Assembly (NCBI GenBank): GCA_008508345.1 | Contig: QNGE01001011.1 | Span: forward strand, 62,001 to 126,000 | Length of the DNA: 64,000 nucleotides | Direction: 5' to 3' | From: Paragonimus westermani | Taxonomy: Eukaryota; Platyhelminthes; Trematoda; Plagiorchiida; Troglotrematidae | In this document: piece by piece, positions 36,401-45,750 of the stretch | How the letters are laid out: every line of letters begins with the position of its first letter | How positions within the stretch are numbered: the first letter of the stretch is position 1 | Made by a program: the position numbers and the translations under genes | Notes under the pieces: model-generated | The model's database searches: none | What the model saw: only the letters and a program-made list of their open reading frames with translations | What the model was told of the DNA's origin: nothing

Positions 36401-38865
36401 TTTTCCATTACAACAAAAAACTTTAGCTCTGATCTTTCCTTCTGTCAACTGAATATTCATGATACACTGTCGAACAGCACATACCTATAATGTCCTCTTC
36501 GATCAGTAAAAATGTGGCAACGTGCCGCACCATGGAGATAAGCGGTCCTTATAGTTGCAAGGATCAGCTTGCTAATTTTAAACGGCGCCTTTTGGCGGCC
36601 ATCCAATTATTCCCTATTGTATGCCCAAAACCTTCCAGTAAGCAACTACTCCGTAGAGTCCGTCGCAATATGGCTTCCTGTAGCTGACTTTAAAGCACCT
36701 CGTTGGTCCTACGGGATGGACAGTAGTTCGACTTCCTATATGGTGAGTGAAGTAGGCAGTACAGAGTTGTGATTCAACATACCACGATGGACATAAAAAT
36801 ACACTGTTAATGAGCTGACTGTCTGGAAGTGTGCAATGCCTATAAAATTTGTTCATCTTGCTCCACTGAGGAGACAATGTTTCGACAAGCAGAACATTCT
36901 TGCTTGAAGATGATAAGCTATAAGTAGGTGGGGTGTTATTATTAATTTCGAGTTGCTACTAACCGTAGATTGTACATTTCCCCAGCTCAAGACAGAAACC
37001 AGAGGAACAATTCGCATGCAGCGGTGGTAAGGTCAAGTAATTTACACAGAGAAAGAAAGATAATCTGCGATCGGAATATTCGGTTAGCCTAAAAGTTTTC
37101 AAAATTAAAACAGATTTTTGTAAACAACTCGCTTTTAGTTCATTAGCACCAAGTTTACCACTTATAAATTCTCCCTCAAGAGGCTTTCGAAGTTGAAAGT
37201 AACCTGTCATATGAGTATACCAGACATTTTTGAATGAACGGATGGTATAACGTGTAAAGTTAATTCCTGTATTGTCATCGGTTTGTCTGGGTGTCAAGCT
37301 AGACAAAAGTGTGACTACAAAGGGGTGGACTGCGTTGTCGAATTCCGATCGCTTTAGAGATGAGCAGGATATGAAGTAGGTTTACCAGTATTTTATATGC
37401 GACCAAGACTAAGCCGAATTGGCTGGCTGCCTGATGTGAACCATGACTTGATGCATACTTGAAAATTGCTTCCCAAACCAGCTTTCTCGACGGTATGCTC
37501 GTTTTTGTCCAGACTGAATGAATTTTCTGTACTTTATTTCATTAATGCTCTGGTACACCTCGGTCATGACCCACTGTAATGAAATTGACGAATGACCTTG
37601 ACCATTCCAAAAACTTTGAGGTTGGTCGGATTGTTTTTCGTTCGTACCCTGTCCGTATCTGTTTACCCATTTTCTTGATAACGTGAGCTTAATTAATCTG
37701 GTTGTGCATGCAGACTAAATTTGTTCTCCAGAGAAAATCAAATCTGCACCACATTGCCGAACACAGGAGAAGAACATGGTTATTCAATCTATTAATTCAA
37801 GTCGACATTTCAATCACTCCAACCGTTAATAACAATAGACCAGTATTGATTCCTATGTGTCATAAAGGCACTTCGGTGGCACCCCATTGCTAGTTATATC
37901 GAGGTGACACAGTAGGTGACTTATTGTATTCCGTAACCGAACTTAAAGTTGAAAGAAAATTCGACGTAAATCGATTAAAGTGATGTACTTGTTATCGATC
38001 TGTTTTAGTGTCGATCGAATTCCACTATCACCATCATTTCCGTCATTGCAGTCAGCGTGTATTCAGCTGAGTTAGGCCGTAATTTTCAAATGCTGCTAGA
38101 CGTCATGTGACTGAAGTCAGGGTGGGCAGCAGTTAGGCCTCATGCTGACGGATACCACGCTCATGACAGATGCGAAAAAATGTCGCAAAACTCACAATGA
38201 CCAAAATTATCGGTCTCTCCATTAAAGCATGCTAATTTGCTAGGTGTGCCAACAATACTCTATCGGAATTTTCTCTTAGTACAGTATTCGCTTACCAAAA
38301 TCATGTTAGCGACAAGTTTGGAGGAGAAGGACAGATAGATGGGACAGTTTGCTTCAGAAATTTGATTGAGAATTTAAAAACTAATAAACCGTTTACGAAA
38401 ATGTCATCATGCTTTTCGAATTAATGTATGATACTGAGGCGATTTCGAGCAACAAAAAAGTTATAACCACAAACAATTTTACAGTTGATTAGACAACAGT
38501 GAACTTCTGCGAGTTCGATTTTGGTGTTAAGGTAACGGGGCGTATAAGTGGAACGTTATTTGACATCCGTGTTTAATGAATCAATGGAAGTATCAAAATA
38601 AGTCCCTCATACCACTCTAAGGGCGTGTATTCCTTTTACGCACAATGTCCCCTTACGATACAGGGATTAGACGAGAAAATTAAAAAGGCGTTGATTAGGC
38701 ATCTAATTAAAACCAGTCAGCCACTAGGAAGATCGTTAGATGATTACAGAGGTAGAAGCACTCTACTGTCAGAATTCCCCCATTAATAAAAAAGAACAGT
38801 GGATGTCAACGTTACCTACAGGATACCAACTCACAGCTCTCAGCCTGGTGCCTATTAACACACAT
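33480..38865. other. Intergenic, no gene recognised
   Basis: Several open frames of 60-115 codons (34778-35065 +, 35282-35515 +, 36490-36687 +, 36959-37306 -) lack motifs, paired splice sites or similarity to the other elements here. They are not called as genes. Confidence 0.45.
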
Positions 38866-38867
38866 AC

Positions 38868-38915
38868 CTTTGTTCTCAAGTTGACCATCACACATTTGAT
38901 CGCGGGGTTATTGAT
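38868..38915 (-). repeat. Tail fragment of the hammerhead repeat, inverted
   Basis: The + strand TCAAGTTGACCATCA followed by CACATTTGATCGC matches the tail of copy S2 as it appears on + (29667-29697), so this is a minus-strand tail piece. It lies just 5' of the forward copy S4. Confidence 0.65.
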
Positions 38916-38929
38916 TGTAGTAAACAGGA

Positions 38930-39330
38930 CAGTTACTGTGTCTCCTCTAGAGACAATCGGGCAACCTGATCATTGCTCACAAGCAGTGCTCACAAGAGTG
39001 ATTGAGCGTTTAGATTTGATAAGTCGGTCGTGCCTAATGTGAGGTCAACAGCGCAGTGGTTAACATGGTTGCCTCATGAATGGAATGGCCGGAGTTCAAG
39101 TCCCGGCCTTGGCAAAGATATACACTACTGACGAGCTCTAATGAGAACGGAACTCGAGTCTAGTGATTCTTTTCGAATGAGGCTGGCTAGAAAGTCTATC
39201 TGAATGCGAAGGCTGCGATCAACTGTGAGTGATGATCAACTTGAAAACGAACAAAATCCCCGACTAATCATCAGTAACATATACGTTTGGCAATCTCACA
39301 CAAACATTACAGAAGTCACTGCAACGTGTC
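38930..39330 (+). repeat. tRNA-headed hammerhead repeat, most complete copy (S4)
   Basis: Order of parts: a leader shared with copy S1; a tRNA-like head with an A-box-like AGCGCAGTGGTTAACATGG (39049-39067) and a B-box-like GAGTTCAAGTCC (39092-39103), appropriate for an internal RNA polymerase III promoter; a hammerhead-like segment (39123-39165); CTTTTCGAATGAGGCTGGCTAG; and a tail shared with copy S2 running to about 39330. The segment TTGCCTCATGAA resembles a tRNA anticodon arm. No A-tail is visible. This copy best defines the architecture of the family in this window. Confidence 0.8.
39123..39165 (+). ncRNA. Hammerhead ribozyme, mutated core (copy S4)
   Basis: CACTA (stem I) precedes CTGACGA. 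Next come GCTCT-AATG-AGAAC (stem II, one mismatch), GGA where GAA is required (the A13 position is changed to G), ACTCGAGT (palindromic stem III), C, and TAGTG (stem I, 5 bp). The architecture is complete, but the A13 change at an invariant residue and the stem II mismatch predict little or no activity. Confidence 0.75.
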
Positions 39331-40700
39331 TGTGCCTGAAGTGTCAGGAAGTGGAAGGGCAAATCTCCACCAGTGCTGAACAATTCAAACTTCGTACAAA
39401 TTGAGTTGTTAAGCGCATCCTGCGCACATATCTGAGAGATTGTACGAGTTTCACAAAAATTTCTCGTAATGCAGTGGTACTACCATGAATTCTGAAAGGA
39501 AGAAAGGGGAATGAAGCAAATAGAGGTGACAAGCGATCAGTGCTGGTTTGGGTACTTGACTTCAGCTGTGGATGTGATCAGTTCGGTAATCCTGAAACCG
39601 AGCGAAATAATCGTCTTTAGACCAGTGAACTTGAAAGAGATTTATTACCAATAGTGAAATCGTATAAATAATCTACTCATCCAGCAAGCAACGCCCCAGT
39701 TATCACAATACAAGTGATAAAAATGTGCCTACATTTTTTACCAGAATAGACTGGTTAGCGTCTGGGTCTAATCTGAATCCAATCGGGAGCCTGTAAAGTG
39801 AGTTCGCTGGCCAAGTGCGCAATACTGCCTTATGACAACAGTGAAATTATCTGAGTTGATTCTCTGTTCTTTCCCTTGTGAAACACATACCAAAAGGTTT
39901 ACAAACTAACAGTTGGAAGCAGAACCAATGAAGCATGTTCAACTAGCTTCACCTAATAGAACACTTGTTCCGTCACGCCCATTTTGATGTCTTAGTTGAT
40001 AGCTAATTTAAAATAAACGGGTGTTAACTCATTCTTCATTGAATTGACAGAAAATTGATCACATTACTTAGAAACAAGCGATCGAGCACCGGTACAAGTG
40101 AATGTGAAGCTCTCTGGTAGCGCTTATAAATTAAGTTAGCAGGAGTAGTTTTTCTAACTGTACAACTGTACAAAAGCCAAGTGGATTTGCAATGTACATT
40201 AACTGCATACTAAGCAATATTCAAATTCAAAGGTGGATAACTCTAGCCACCTACTGGTGAGGACATAGTCCGACCAAGCTTTAAAAAATCTGTCCCACCC
40301 AGAACGAGTTTTCAGCGGTTAATGTGAGTTTACCCGCATAAGCACTTTAGTCTCCACGAGACAGCTATGCACAATATTTCGGAACATATACAGAATAATG
40401 ATGGAACGCAGTGTGACACATTAATATTTTGTTTACTGTCTTCAGCCACGAACGTAAAAAGTTATAATATATAGGACATGAGGATAGCGACGATCATAGA
40501 AGCAGCCAACGAAAGGATTTACTTGTAACAGTGAATGTCGCGAGTTCCAGAATAGACAGACTGCACGAGTCAACAGTTGACGCACGCACAAAGCCGAACG
40601 GCCAGTGTTGATTAACACTGCTCCAGAGAAAGCTAGCAATTTTGGATTCCGATTGCGGAATATTACTCGAAACGAGTTGATAATGTCAACAATCTGACCT
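39331..40700. other. Intergenic, nothing recognised
   Basis: No gene, RNA or recognisable repeat. A minus-strand frame at 40442-40639 has no motif. Confidence 0.4.
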
Positions 40701-40766
40701 GTTTTTATTATGTTTTGCAGTGGATGAGACCGAATTTCGACACACTCGCTCTGTTGCTGTCGCCTG

Positions 40767-41195
40767 TTACGTCATTGGGCGCAACAACCACTTAGGTATA
40801 TGTTCCCCCATTCTTTGTCGTAGGTATCGATCTGTTTTGTCAATAGAGACTTCACCGCAACTGCAAATAAACGGAACACTTCTGTAGGTCACGATTATGA
40901 ACAAGCTGAGCGACACTCCTAGATGAGTAGCAACAGCAATCCTTCCACAAGACATACGAGTTAGGGTAGACTCTGATCTCCGACCTACATGAGCTGTGAT
41001 ACGGTCGCCTTCGAAACGTACGTTTAGAAAGACCTGTTTCTTAGGAAATGTAGTCACGATAGTATTGATCAGTCCTATCTGACTGTGAATATCGACTAAC
41101 TTCTCGGGACATTCGTTTGTGAACAGCATCTTCTGTGGTATCACGTCTCCTTGCAAACAGCTGTTGGTGCAGATCTCACAGGCTCTGTGAAACAA
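40767..41195 (-). pseudogene. PLE linker and GIY-YIG endonuclease domain (copy C)
   Basis: The 142-codon frame runs from the post-RT linker (N-E-C-P-E-K-L-V-D-I-H-S, matching N-G-Y-P-D-K-F-I-D-A-H of copy A) into V-P-F-I-C-S-C-G-E-V-S-I-D-K-T-D-R. The nuclease core, normally Y-I-G-R-T-D-R, here reads S-I-D-K-T-D-R, so the catalytic tyrosine, the glycine and the arginine are all lost. R-M-G-E-H-I-P-K-W follows, retaining the glutamate that copy A has lost to a stop. The frame then stops, so the C-terminal tail is missing. Confidence 0.82.
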
Positions 41196-41254
41196 GGTCC
41201 GCCCCAGACATACTTGTAAGTAATTGGCGCAATGAAAGAAGACTGTGAATACCG

Positions 41255-41600
41255 ATCACGCCAAATGGCCTTGCGGTTCACCAAGCGCTACAATAAGCCA
41301 TTCTGCCTTCTAGTGAATGAGATATCTAAGAAAGATAAACCTTAGTTTGTTTCTTCCTCACGTGAATCAGAAGCGTTAAGATGAGCGAATTTAAAAAGGT
41401 TTGGTGAAAATCAAGATATTATCTATATATTGTTTACAGGGCCTGGCACTATCTATATCATCATGAAGTTTTCATTCAGTCATTCCCAAAGATATATCCG
41501 TAAGCGCTTGGATCAACGGACTACCCGCTATTGCGCCATTAACTCGTTTTTAAGATGATCCTCCGAAATCAAAAGAGGCATTATCTGTACCAGAAATTAT
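41255..41600 (-). pseudogene. PLE reverse transcriptase, palm region (copy C)
   Basis: Minus-strand translation gives V-N-G-A-I-A-G-S-P-L, then D-I-S-L-G-M, then Y-I-D-N-I-L-I-F at the catalytic box (41418-41429), where the second aspartate of the usual Y-x-D-D is replaced by asparagine through one base change. L-D-I-type and R-K-A-I-W segments follow in shifted frames. Stop codons interrupt between blocks. The lesion differs from the D-to-Y change in copy A, so the two copies decayed independently. Confidence 0.78.
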
Positions 41601-41739
41601 AAGTTCTTTGAGGTTATCAAATAGGATACAAGGTGAATTTCGACTGGAAATAGAATCGCACAAAAGTACGCTGTTTTCGGAGGGAAACGTTTTTATGCAC
41701 AGTCACCATCAGTGGGACTCCTGCTATGTTCTCTCAGTT

Positions 41740-42240
41740 CTACACCTGCTTGAAGGAATCTTCTACGCAGCGAAGGCAAACATATGACAGAGAATGTTTG
41801 TAAGCTATCTGGTAAGCTTCTGTTAGACTGAGTTGTCCACGCACACAGTTGGTGTTAATGCGAAAACGTACTTGTGTTTCTGGGGCACCTCCTAATTTTG
41901 CTGTGCGAGCTCCGATTGACTTCATTTTTCTGCACTGAATTTCCGAGATATACCCATGCAGTAGTACTATTGTAGTGAGGAAAGATGGTCGCACCATACT
42001 ACTTACACCACTATTCAGTAGCCGCATGGATCGAAATGATCGCGGGATAAATACGGGAGACATATGGGAAGGATCGTTGGAAGGCAGAATGACATTTAAT
42101 GACTTTTGCCACATGATGGAACTGAGACATGGTGTCCAAAGCGACTGAAGCATCCTCAGAAGAGTGCGGTGTGCAAATGAGTGTTTTCGTTTCTAGTCCC
42201 GTTGAGATGCTTAAGTGGTGTATTGGTTTCTTCAATAAAA
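41740..42240 (-). other. Minus-strand open frames 5' of PLE copy C, unassigned
   Basis: Frames of 137 codons (41740-42153) and 74 codons (42011-42235) overlap on the minus strand immediately upstream of the copy C RT. They may represent the poorly conserved N-terminal part of the element broken by a frame shift. I see no diagnostic motif. Confidence 0.3.
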
Positions 42241-43930
42241 CAACCTCCGTGTCATCGACCTTCTGGATTTACAACAATTGTGTGTCGTGGCCAGGATAAC
42301 GATACCCGCAGCAAATCCATGCATGCCAGCATGTGCTTAGGACCAAAATTGGCACCCCGCTCTACTGAATAAGCAAAGAAACCATGACGGTGGTGGTATT
42401 TCACTGACGCCAAACCCCGAAGGATCTGGATCCCACTATTTGGAGCTTCCTTCCGATTTTTTTCTCCATCAAGATATGTTTGTCAGTCATGTTGTCTACG
42501 TGAAATATGTCACGTGGATTTCAATAAATAATCTCAACATCAAAAATCGTTAGTTGAAATAAACCCACGGTATTCGCATGGGATTTCGAACACCGTTTTT
42601 GACTACCGGTTTATATTCATGGTTTTGTCATGAGGTGTACTCTTCATGTATCAAAGTTTGGTTTGACTTACAGTAGAAGAAGTTGGTGTAGGCTCGACTG
42701 TAGACGCTAGTGATCGAATTATCTTTGCCAATAAAATTATGCTACTGGCTCTATATGTAACACAGACTGAGTTCTAACCCCTTGGGTTCTCTATTCTATT
42801 CCTTATCAGCGCTCAAAGCTGGAACCGTCTTTATCCTGCACGCCACAATTTGAATTGGCGTAGAATTACTGCATGCACCCAAGTATTAATTGCACAGTAA
42901 TGTTCTATATGGCTTTAGTCATTTAATTAGGGACATGCAGGAAACGAAATATAGCTATCAAAAAATACATTCTTTGTGACACCGTTTGTCTGAGGAATTT
43001 CGTACGTTCATACTTCAGGAAAAAGTTTGAATTTAATTCCAATTCTCTGACAGAAGCTCGTTCTACAGTTGACATTCGGTTTCCCAATGGGTGCAAACAC
43101 CCATCGCTTTCCACGTCTTTACGGCCTTACATTCCCCAAGTCCAGCACGAAATCTTCGTCCGTTCCTGACAGTCACCCGTAGACTGACCTAACGCTCACG
43201 TAATAATCTGTCTTGCCATCACATTTGATCGATCACCCCCTAAATTAGCATAGCATATTTATGTGCAGTGGGGAGCCCACGCGCATGTGTGAAAGCCATG
43301 TTTGCTTGCTATACAAACCTCTGAAAAAACCAGACGATCGACTAAACAAGTCGAACTCGGCTAAACTGATCGTATATGGGTGTCTGTCTGCACAATGCTT
43401 CAACTAACCGAGTTTCAGGTAAATAGGATTTAGAGACGCCATGACTACTTAAAAACTACATGAATTACAAGTTCGTGAACCCATCCGATTGTCCCATCAC
43501 GTGCACGTTATAATCGTCAGAAGTGATCATGGTCAAAATGAGAACTCCAGTGTATTTCACGACTAGTTAAGTTTTAGTTATATCTCTAAGTCTATTCTTA
43601 AGTTTTCTCAGTAAAGTAAAGCATCAACAACAGGTCAGCAGGGACAATTCTGTTTACATGATTTGAGTATATGTCCACAGCAGCCTCCCGGAATGAGCCT
43701 TATACCATCACAGGTAGCTTTCACTAGACAACTCTTGGTTCCATCCACACAAGATCAGGGTGCTTCCGTGGCAAGTAGTAACATTGCTTATCACAGTCTA
43801 GTTCGGGAAAAAGCAGACTGCAGTAAGCTGGTAAATGCAAGTGACTAACTCCTCAGGGGTAGTACCTTAGCTAGAAAAAAACATCAACACTAGAATAACA
43901 GACGACTAAACCAGGATCCGGTTGACAAAA
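42240..43930. other. Intergenic; one exon-like short frame
   Basis: No gene recognised. The frame 43663-43848 (+) follows an acceptor-like TATATGTCCACAG and has protein-like composition (Q-P-P-G-M-S-L-I-P-S...), but there is no matching donor and no partner exon, so it is not called as a gene. Confidence 0.35.
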
Positions 43931-43946
43931 ACTGGTCTTCGCTCAC

Positions 43947-43973
43947 ACCTGGTTACAAACTTCGTAACCAGGT
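43947..43973. other. Perfect 10-bp inverted repeat with 7-nt loop
   Basis: ACCTGGTTAC (43947-43956) and GTAACCAGGT (43964-43973) are exact reverse complements around AAACTTC. This could be an RNA hairpin or the footprint of an old palindromic insertion. No gene context suggests a role. Confidence 0.8.
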
Positions 43974-44054
43974 ACAATTTCCGGCCAGCATTTGCGAAAA
44001 CAGGCGCTGGTCTCGAACTACGCTCCAGCTAGTAGTCACCAGTAGTGTACTTCC

Positions 44055-44463
44055 TTGTTACCATTTGGATTCGGTAGCCGATTACATTCTCAAAACCAAT
44101 CTTGTTCATTGTGCCGCTTGCTGTGTATTGGGTACGATCAGACTACCGCATACAGCAACTCACTCACACACTTGCAAACAGTACCCATGCTCTTCGATCG
44201 CCTCGAGAGGAGATACAGAAATTGTTCAGTCCAGTCACACTACGACAAGGCTATGTACTGCCTCTAATTCGAAGACGAAACTGGAGTATAGTGATCATTT
44301 TAGAAAGTGGCCAACTGGAAGTTCTTCTTGGGTATTCGATCTGTCAGTAAATCTGATCAGGATTCAAGTAGGCGAAAGGGCTTTTAGTCGAGAGCAGATG
44401 GAATGTGAGGGAATTTTTACTAGAGTGTGTGAAGTAATGCAGTGTTTTAATGCACTGGGGTAG
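44055..44463 (+). other. Overlapping open frames, possible decayed non-LTR retrotransposon RT
   Basis: Three overlapping + strand frames (44055-44267, 44065-44463, 44102-44350) cover the same DNA. One contains F-S-P-V-T-L-R-Q-G-Y-V-L-P-L, which faintly recalls the S-x-V-R-Q-G-C-x-L-S-P motif of non-LTR retrotransposon RTs. No YADD box follows in any frame, so the call is tentative. Confidence 0.22.
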
Positions 44464-44875
44464 GAAACACTGAACAGGACACGGATATAAGTCGTCTGAC
44501 AGCAAGATATAGAAGATGGATGACCATTTGTGTTCAGATTGTTGAAGAAAGATGGAACTTTTTAGCTATTGAAAAACGTGTGAAACAGATCTTTCCTGTC
44601 AAAAGTTTACACAAAGCAGTTAGAATATGAAGAGTTTTAAAAGCAAACATTTCAGTTCAACACACCAGTAAAAATTGGCAATAATATAAATTGATTTTTA
44701 CATCAAAAAAGGCATGGTGGTTAATGACATTATACTGGTGGGTTGGGAAAGAACACCAAGTCAAGAACGGAGCCAATTTGACGAACATCTCTCTTCCTAA
44801 CCACACAAGGTCGGTTCTAGTCGATCTACTGTGACCGCCTCAGCAAACCGTAGGCACCGTGGATGAGAATGGTAT

Positions 44876-45290
44876 GACAGGTTGTCGGGTGTAAACAGTT
44901 GGTCCCAATGACCGCCAGCGAAGTGATAGACAGCTGTTTCGACCTAGCTAGGTCTCATCAACGCCATACACACTGGGGAATCAAGCCCACGATCCGTGAA
45001 TAAGTGGCAGCTTGTAGTTCAAACACATATTCACTAGATCATAGGGTCACGGTCACCATGGTTGCGGGAAACTATGCGAATAGGCTTTCTTAGATGTTGC
45101 ACCTTCTTCCGCTGAAATGAGCTGTTTTGTGGCTGGTCTGCCGACGAGCAAGCATCGACCACAGATCCAGGAAAGATTGAGAAGGTATTTTTGCAAGCAG
45201 TTGGTTCCAGTGACCACCAGCGAAGTAGTGGGTGCTGGCTTAGTCGGTAACATGACAGGCTGTCGGCAAGTGTTTTACGACTGCGGACAC
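44876..45290 (-). repeat. Second dispersed repeat family, two diverged copies
   Basis: CAGTTGGTCCCAATGACCGC (44897-44916) with CAGCGAAGTGATAGACAGCT recurs, diverged, as CAGTTGGTTCCAGTGACCAC with CAGCGAAGTAGTGGGTGCTG (about 45199-45240). A GACAGGTTGTCGG / GACAGGCTGTCGG block is shared as well (44877-44889, 45254-45266) but lies on the other side in the second copy, so the copies are rearranged, not simple tandems. Confidence 0.6.
44919..44965 (-). ncRNA. Hammerhead-like motif in the second repeat family, probably decayed
   Basis: On the minus strand: TTGATGA (one change, C3 to U, from CTGATGA), GACCTAGCTAGGTC (stem II, 5 bp around AGCT), GAA, ACAGCTGT (palindromic stem III), C at the cleavage position, then TATCACTTCG. 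The spacing matches a type I hammerhead exactly. C3 is invariant and the bases before the core pair poorly with TATCAC, so stem I is not convincing and activity is unlikely. It could be a decayed member of a ribozyme-bearing repeat, or a coincidence built on a palindromic sequence. Confidence 0.4.
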
Positions 45291-45479
45291 TAGTTATTTG
45301 CCTGTTTCAGCAACACTGCCCTTATCCGGTAAATAAAACTTCTGGAGAAGAAACACCTCTAGGCTCTACTCAAGTAAATTTCCCCGCAGTTACGTATAAC
45401 TTGAAAACAATATGAAGTGGCATTTACAGGCTAGTCTCCCTTGATTGAGTATGCAGGTTCTTTCTGGATCCTTAGTACT

Positions 45480-45750
45480 TAACAAGATGGTCAGCTTAGG
45501 TGAGTTTCAGTGGACTCATAGCTACTCCATCTATCTAGTGGTATCACAGAAGCCGAAATTTTCAATGCAAAACAATAAAGTTTTCTTTTGAATGTCAGCC
45601 GAATCAGACAGGTTGACTTTACCGGTTTCAACCAGCTTACGACTGCGATGAACCTTTCGGTGTCGCACGACATTTGTGAACAGTGACTGAACATCTACAT
45701 ACCACTTCAGCTCATTAACCAGACTGACTTTGTCTAAGTCGCTAGTCAAT
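45480..45750 (-). pseudogene. Penelope-like element RT fragment (copy D)
   Basis: The minus-strand frame 45749-45531 reads ...V-D-V-Q-S-L-F-T-N-V..., the PLE RT motif normally F-D-V-x-S-L-F-T-N-V, with the first catalytic aspartate retained. About 35 residues later it reads F-C-I-E-N-F-G-F-C. A frame change then gives I-D-G-V-A-M-S-P-L, matching G-V-A-M-G-S-P-L-G with a lost codon. The YxDD box and endonuclease are absent. This part of the RT lies upstream of the segments preserved in copies A and C. Confidence 0.72.

Larger units (their letters stand above)
40767..41740 (-). mobile_element. Penelope-like retroelement (copy C)
   Basis: On the minus strand an RT palm region (about 41600 down to 41260) is followed by a linker and a GIY-YIG domain (41195 down to 40767), the standard PLE order. 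The RT has multiple stops and frame shifts, and active-site residues of both enzymes are changed. Sequence farther 5' (41740-42235) holds long minus-strand frames that may be its N-terminal part but show no motif I can name. Confidence 0.82.

Noticed and set aside
39048..39113. Possible functional tRNA gene in the head of repeat S4
   Set aside because: A- and B-box-like parts and an anticodon-arm-like stretch are present, but the acceptor stem does not pair and the segment recurs as part of a longer dispersed repeat.
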